Below are positions 59,101 through 64,000 of a DNA stretch of 64,000 nucleotides, in pieces. Within the stretch, counting starts at the first letter, position 1. The number at the start of each line of letters is the position of its first letter. The notes under the pieces are model-generated. The model was given only the letters and a program-made list of their open reading frames with translations. It searched no databases and was not told the DNA's origin. A program made the translations under genes and the position numbers. The stretch is from Corydoras sp. C115 (Eukaryota; Chordata; Actinopteri; Siluriformes; Callichthyidae), in NCBI GenBank assembly GCA_019802505.1, contig JAFMOC010000003.1:885001-949000 (forward strand), read 5' to 3'.

Positions 59101-62100
59101 CCACTGCAAAATGGTGGAACGTTCTTCCCAACTCTGTCCGTAAGGCAGAATCACTAAACGGTTTTAAGAAACCACTTAAGACGCATCTCTTTAACAAATA
59201 CCTGTTGTAGGAAGAAAAAAAAAAAGGGAGGGGGGGACGCAGCATCGAATAACAATCAGGTTTGATGAACTTACAGTATAGTTGGTTTTCTCCATGGCTT
59301 CTGACCTGTGGTGTTCTCATTTGTAAGTCGCTTTGGATAAAAGCGTCTGCTAAATGACTAAATGTAAATTTCACTTTCTTGACTACTTCTTTACTAACAG
59401 GTAATTGCCTTGTGGGAGAAGAGCTTCAGTCTTCCAGATCCACTCACGTCAGAGAGGCTGAATGCACTCGAGAAGAAATTTCTCAATGCTGCAGTCTTTC
59501 AAGTTAAATATGGCCCCAGTTCCCTGAACGATTACACCAAGTGGAGGGTCCGTGCTTTAAACGTGCATTTAACAACAATAATGTCCATTACGGTGGCAAT
59601 TTGTTCACATTCTTTTCTGTTTTATTTTTTGTCCCAGGTGGAAATGATTGCAAAAGAATACCTTAAATCACTGACTGAACCAGAGGGTGAAGAGTGTTTA
59701 GCAAAGGCTCCTGTTAAACAACAAGATGTAAGAACTTCTATATAGTAGTTAACAGTACACCTGTGTTTGTCAAAAACTTTAAAATCATGTATGCATTACA
59801 ATATAATAACCATCCTTAGTCATCATTGAAATAATTAGACTATAAAAGGTTCATTTTTAAGATAATTTAACAACACTTTAATGCTGATTCTTTGCTATGT
59901 GTCATTATTGTGAAGTCATAAGCTTGAAGGTAAGGAACCAGTCTTGCTACATAAAGGTCCCCAGGCACCACCAAGTATTATGCCTGAAGTGCCCTTGAGC
60001 AAGGCACCTTAACCTAATTGCTTTGCTTGTTGTAGTACAGGGCTGCCCATCACTTCACTCGTATGTATGTATGTATGTATATGTATGTATGTATGTATGT
60101 GTGTGTATATATATATATATATATTGCCCCATTCATTCATTATCACCCGCTTTATCCTCTATTATGGTTCAACATGCCCATCCAGCGGAGAATGTCTCGG
60201 GCGCTGGGTAGATACACCCAGGACAGGGCACCAATCCATAGCTGGGCACACACTCACTCACACAGACACACTCTATATAGGGCAATTTGGAGAATTAACT
60301 TGATCTTAACTTGACTTAATTTTCCAATAAATAAGTATACAATTGCATTCATTCATTATCTTCCGCTTTATCCTCTATTAGGGTTGCGGTGGGGTTCCCC
60401 ATGCCCATCCAGGGGAGAACGTCTCGGGCGCTGGGCAGATACACCCAGGACAGGGTGCCAATCCATCGCTGGGCACACACTCACACACAGACACACTCTA
60501 TATGGGGCAATTTTGAGAACTCAATTAACTTGATCCATGTTTTTGGACTGTGGAAGGAAACCGGAGAACCCGGAAGAAACCCAAGCAGACACGGGGAGAA
60601 CATGGAAACTCCACCCAGATGGGGATTCGAACCGGGAATCCCTAACGCTGAGAGGCAAACGTGCTAACCACTATGCCACCGTGCCGCCCTATATTGCCCC
60701 ATAGTTAAGTTAAATTGTTTTAACCAGCTGATGTCTTTTTGTGTAACTAAACACAAAGCATGACGTGTCAGAACTTCTCTTGTATGCAGGCTGTTAATTT
60801 TGAATATGTTTCAGACTGTTTGTTCAACCACCAAGAGAAAGAGTAGTGATCAAGCTGCTGTCAGTGACGAGGGAAGCCCTAGCAAGAGGAAAACGATAAG
60901 TACGGACCCCATAGCAGAGGCCAGTCCTCGGAAGTCAGTCCGTATAAAGAATTGTGCATCTGTGGAGGAAAGTCCTAGAAAATTGCCCCGTCTGCAGGAA
61001 TCGCCTCAGAAATCTGATCACAGGTCATTATCAAGTCCAAGAAAATCTGTGAGAACAACCGTTGCAGAAGCAAGTCCCAGGAACTCGAATAAGCTGCAGA
61101 ACACCCCACAAAAAACAGCCGATGCAAGCCTTAAAAAGAACATCCAGAACCCTAAACCTGCTGCTTTGAAGAACACAAAAGCCGTGACCCCAAAGAAGAT
61201 TTTGAATAAACAGTGTGTGGAGAAATTCACAGAGACGGAAAATGGCAAACAGAAAAAAGAAGCCACACGCCAGATTCCAAAGGTATTTATGTGCTGATTC
61301 ACTGTTGTGACATTTTTTATGCAGATTTTAAGTTCGTGGCTATACAAATACCAAAACTAATTTCATACTGATGAAATACCTAGAGGTTATGCTGTGTTTT
61401 ATTATCCTGATGGATCAGTAGGCCACAATTCAATAAATAGATGTTGTGTACAATTGATTTTAATTTAACATACAGAGCAGAAAGTAGAATTTTACTAAGT
61501 AGAAATAGAAAATATTACATTTGAGTTCATTACTTCTAAAAATTCTGACTGGGCTACTCCCATATCTTACTTTAAATATAAAGTGCCATTGTTATAAATT
61601 GTGTAGTCACTTGATCCTTTTGTCTTTCACGTTCTTGCCAGTACTTCAGTGATTCTCAATTATGTTCTGTTAAGCCCCCCTAGGAAGAAGAAAACATTTT
61701 GCCCCCCCCCCCCACACACACACACATGCACACTCACCCACACCACACATGACAAAATGGGATGAAAAAGTATTTTTACACGCCCACTGTAGTATGATTT
61801 GTCTATAAATTTGTTATAAGTTCACCTCTTTTATAACAATGTCTCCTTATTAACAATAAAGAAAATAAAAAAGAAAGAAATATAGATCAACTTAGAACAA
61901 AGAATCATTTGATTTAAATAATTTTATATTTAATTTCAGAATAATTTTAAACTTTGTTTTTTAGTTTGTAACAGAAACGAATGAAATCCTTATTTAAACT
62001 AGAAACATTTTTGAACTGACTGGCATTTGATACTGAATAATGAAATTAAATAAAATCAATAAATAATAATAATAAATTCAAATTCATCAGCAATATTAAT

Positions 62101-63053
62101 TCAGGAGCTCAATTTATTAACACTTGAACCTACAAAACTAAAATGAATACAACAATTTGTACTGTTTTTTTTTTTTTTGATCAAAATGAGGAAGTCAGAA
62201 CTAATGTCTCCAACGCGCCCGTTTTGCAGCGATGATTGCTGGATATACGCGTCACGTTTTCGATTAAAAAACTCTTAATCAGCGGCTTATCAGCGTGATC
62301 GAGGTGTAATGTCTTTAAGTGACGCCTTCATTTATTTGGCTTTATGCTGTCCCCTGCCAACATGTAAAGACACAGAAGACACGCCGGTCTTTCTTCGTCT
62401 CTCACCTCAGTTACCGTGAAACCAAAACGCTGCATACACTTTGACATATTTCCTCGTTTTAACTTTCGGTTGACTTTTGTTGCTCTCATTATCTTCCATC
62501 TCTCTCCGCCTTTCTCTTCGCGACCTGTTAAATATTTGTCCATGTTGTCTCTTGAGGGTTTGTTCAGTACACTTAATATCACTTGCTCTGTGATATCTTG
62601 TTATGCGCCCCCCCAGGGAGGCGCGCCCCACTATTTGAGAAGCACTGCAGTAGTGTATTGTTGCTGATGGCTTAGTGCACTGGTAGTTAGCTCATCGTTA
62701 AGTCTTTCTGTCCAGGAGCCGGCCAGTCTGCAGCCGTTTCACGTCCTGCAGTGCCACAGCAAGCAGGATAGTCCAGAGGATTTCAACACCCAGCTGTGGG
62801 CATGTGCTTTTGAGCCCACTCTGGATGATAGTAAGTATTCTCCAAATCCCCAAAAAGGTGTTTGGAATCTTTTTTTAGGAGGGTTGAATAAGTCCATGGG
62901 ATGACTTATTTTTTGATACTTTAATGAGGCTTTGTTTTGACTTTAGATGCTGGTGACTGGTCACACGTTGTGGCAACATGTGGAGGGGAGTCGGTGTGTG
63001 TGATAGATTGTGAGTCTGGGCATGTGCTGAAGAAATACAAAGTACCCGGAGAG
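56175..63053 (+). CDS. lrwd1: LRWD1/ORCA (leucine-rich repeats and WD repeat protein), first eight coding exons, 3' part outside the window
   Basis: Exons 56175-56254, 57765-57999, 58097-58216, 59401-59547, 59638-59727, 60815-61282, 62716-62830 and 62947-63053 join in phase to 454 codons. N-terminal LRRs read LRELDLSGNMLQKLPAGLCL, LRILNLSNNEMEDI and LEELHLEDNLYLTV, followed by LLPNLRMLNGKDISST as in human LRWD1. A long Ser/Pro/Lys linker (exon 6) comes next, then the start of the WD40 part: LQPFHVLQCHSKQDSPEDFN, TQLWACAFEP, VATCGGESVCVIDCESGHVL. LRWD1 stabilises the origin recognition complex on chromatin and binds repressive histone marks. The exon 4 donor is GTCCGT, weak but supported by alignment of WR-VEMIAKEYL with the human sequence. 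The remaining WD repeats lie right of base 64000. It follows alkbh4 on the same strand, as at human 7q22.1. Confidence 0.94.
56391..56739 (-). mobile_element. DANA-like SINE in lrwd1 intron 1
   Basis: Full length, TSD GTAGCAGTAACA. Confidence 0.92.
56815..56954 (+). mobile_element. DANA-like SINE, head only
   Basis: Stops after AAAAACATGGATCAA, so the 3' half is absent. Confidence 0.87.
57241..57593 (-). mobile_element. DANA-like SINE in lrwd1 intron 1
   Basis: Full body; the head is shortened (CACTAAGCCATCGCCC). Confidence 0.88.
58374..58452. mobile_element. Short LINE/SINE tail
   Basis: AAGATAGACCTTTATTTGTC followed by CCTCACTGGGGGACAAATTC, resembling Rex1-type LINE tails. Related bits lie near 3786-3890, 56333-56372 and 57145-57180. 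Confidence 0.5.
58501..58849 (-). mobile_element. DANA-like SINE in lrwd1 intron 3
   Basis: Full length, TSD AACTAGGAACATT. Confidence 0.92.
58940..59371 (+). mobile_element. L2-type LINE 3' end
   Basis: ORF2 C-terminus (SVAFTTAKWWNVLPNSVRKA, LNGFKKPLKTHLFNKYLL) and tail; ends 29 bp before lrwd1 exon 4. Confidence 0.85.
59930..60056 (+). mobile_element. Fragment of a tRNA/L2-type SINE body
   Basis: TGCCCTTGAGCAAGGCACCT, then TAACCTAATTGC, as in the 39008-39226 family; head and tail not clear. Confidence 0.6.
60061..60124. repeat. (ATGT)n/(TA)n microsatellite
   Basis: GTAT/ATGT tetranucleotides passing into GTGT and TATA runs, next to a SINE insertion. Confidence 0.92.
60129..60304 (-). mobile_element. 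DANA-like SINE, 3' half
   Basis: Tail and body only. ATATTGCCCCAT occurs before it and again after the next copy, bracketing both. Confidence 0.83.
60346..60688 (-). mobile_element. DANA-like SINE in lrwd1 intron 5
   Basis: Full length. Confidence 0.9.
61647..62647 (-). mobile_element. hAT (ZBED/Charlie-like) element in lrwd1 intron 6
   Basis: Ends CAGTGATTCTCAATTATG and, inverted, CAGTGCTTCTCAAATAG; imperfect 8-bp TSD (CAGTACTT/CAGTAGTG). About 1 kb, longer than the 19445-20106 copy. It keeps the 5' end of the transposase gene. Confidence 0.88.
62328..62546 (-). pseudogene. hAT/ZBED-type transposase N-terminus
   Basis: Reads MDKYLTGREEKGGERWKIMR, then FGFTVTEVRDEERPACLLCL and MLAGDSIKPNK before a stop. 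This resembles the N-terminal segment of ZBED5/SCAND3-type hAT transposases (C-x2-C followed by a SxKPxKL-like motif). The rest of the transposase is absent. Confidence 0.75.
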
Positions 63054-63275
63054 GTAAATCACAAAAATGGAGTAATTCTATTATTCCATTTGACATACTA
63101 ATTAAAGTAAACAGCTTTACTAATTAAGGGTCTCTTTTTTTTATCACATCAGCTGGCAATACTTGCATGTTAATTTTTGGAGTATAATACCCAGGGATGT
63201 TTTCATCCACATGGCACTGAGTGTAATTAGCAATTTGACCCAATTAAAAAGATATTTTACTAAGTGCGGCTACAT

Positions 63276-63383
63276 CAGTGCTTCTCAATTATTTTCTGTT
63301 AAGCCCCCCCTAGGAAGAAGAAAACTTTTTGCCCCCCCCCCCCACACACACACACACACATCACACCACACCCCCGCACACTC

Positions 63384-63417
<34 letters not shown>

Positions 63418-64000
63418 TACATGACAAAATGGGATGAAAAATTATTTTTACACGCCCACTGTAGTATGATTTGTCTATAAATTTGTTCTAAGTACACCTC
63501 TTTTATAACAATGTATGCTTATTAACAATAAAGAAAACAAAAAAGAAAGAAATGTAGATCAACTTAGAACAGAATAATTTTATTAACTTTGTTTTTTAGT
63601 TTGTAACAGAAACGAATGAAATCCTTATTTCAACTAGAAACATTTTTGAACTGACTGGCATTTGATACTGAAAAATGAAATGAAATAAAATCAATAAATA
63701 ATAATAAATTCAAATTCATCAGCATCATTCATTCAGGAGCACAATTTATTAACACTTTAACCTACAAAACAAAAATGAATACAACAATTTGTGCTGTTTT
63801 TTAAAAAATTATCAAAATGAGGAAGTCAGAACTAATGTCTACAACGCGTACGTTTTGCAGCGCACAGCTTTTCTGAAGTAGCTTTCATAAAGCGTTCTGA
63901 TTGCTGACTATACACGTCACGTTTACGATTAAAAACTCAAGCGGTTATCAGCGTGATTGGAATTTAATGTCTTTAATTGATCGGGGTGTAATGTCTTTAA
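63276..64000 (-). mobile_element. hAT element of the same family, cut by the window edge
   Basis: Starts CAGTGCTTCTCAATTATTTT and matches 61647-62280 in order, including the C-rich block near 63330-63416. It lies in the lrwd1 intron after exon 8. Confidence 0.87.

Noticed and set aside
59568..59637. Reading straight through lrwd1 exon 4 into intron 4 (WRVRALNVHLTT...)
   Set aside because: Splicing AGG to GTG GAA ATG at 59638 restores the family sequence WRVEMIAKEYL; the read-through has no counterpart in human.
63163..63480. 105-residue frame with a polyproline run near the right edge
   Set aside because: The proline run is the C-rich block of the hAT element at 63276-64000, and no exon signals surround it.

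Overview
This is vertebrate nuclear DNA, almost certainly from a teleost fish. Genes are split by GT-AG introns, and the spaces between exons are full of fish-type transposons (DANA/mermaid-like tRNA SINEs, Tc1, hAT, piggyBac, L2-type LINE tails). All six genes were identified by reading exons against remembered human orthologues; no database search was possible. They lie in two blocks. The left block is the 3' end of castor2 (+), then rcc1l (-), then ncf1 (-); in human these neighbours lie in the Williams-Beuren region (7q11.23). The right block is polr2j (+), alkbh4 (+) and the 5' two thirds of lrwd1 (+), which are neighbours at human 7q22.1. About 10.6 kb of gene-free, repeat-rich DNA separates the blocks.

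Layout: castor2 last three coding exons 1482-1911; convergent rcc1l exons spread over 8908-26538; ncf1 in 11 exons over 29824-33276 (complete, 406 codons); intergenic 33277-43883 with a long inverted repeat around (TA)n, several SINEs and a degenerate piggyBac element; polr2j in four exons 43884-48522 (117 aa, same length as human) with a roughly 2 kb minisatellite in intron 1; alkbh4 in three exons 50221-53870; lrwd1 from 56175, running off the right edge.

The dominant feature is one SINE subfamily of about 350 bp. I count roughly 63 full, truncated or composite pieces, about 30% of the window, in both orientations. Many have clear 10-14 bp target-site duplications (TSDs). Several sets show structures beyond simple insertion: three SINE-unique-SINE-unique-SINE arrays that look like unequal crossing-over between neighbouring SINEs, internal tail duplications inside one pair of TSDs, a SINE inserted into another SINE, and G/C homopolymer runs recurring at one internal position.

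The genes are housekeeping or immune genes with no shared pathway: CASTOR2 (arginine-sensor family for mTORC1), RCC1L (mitochondrial RCC1-like protein), NCF1/p47phox (NADPH oxidase organiser), POLR2J (RNA polymerase II subunit RPB11), ALKBH4 (Fe(II)/2-oxoglutarate dioxygenase) and LRWD1/ORCA (ORC-associated). I found no clearly new protein system. The most unusual biology here is the SINE-driven remodelling.
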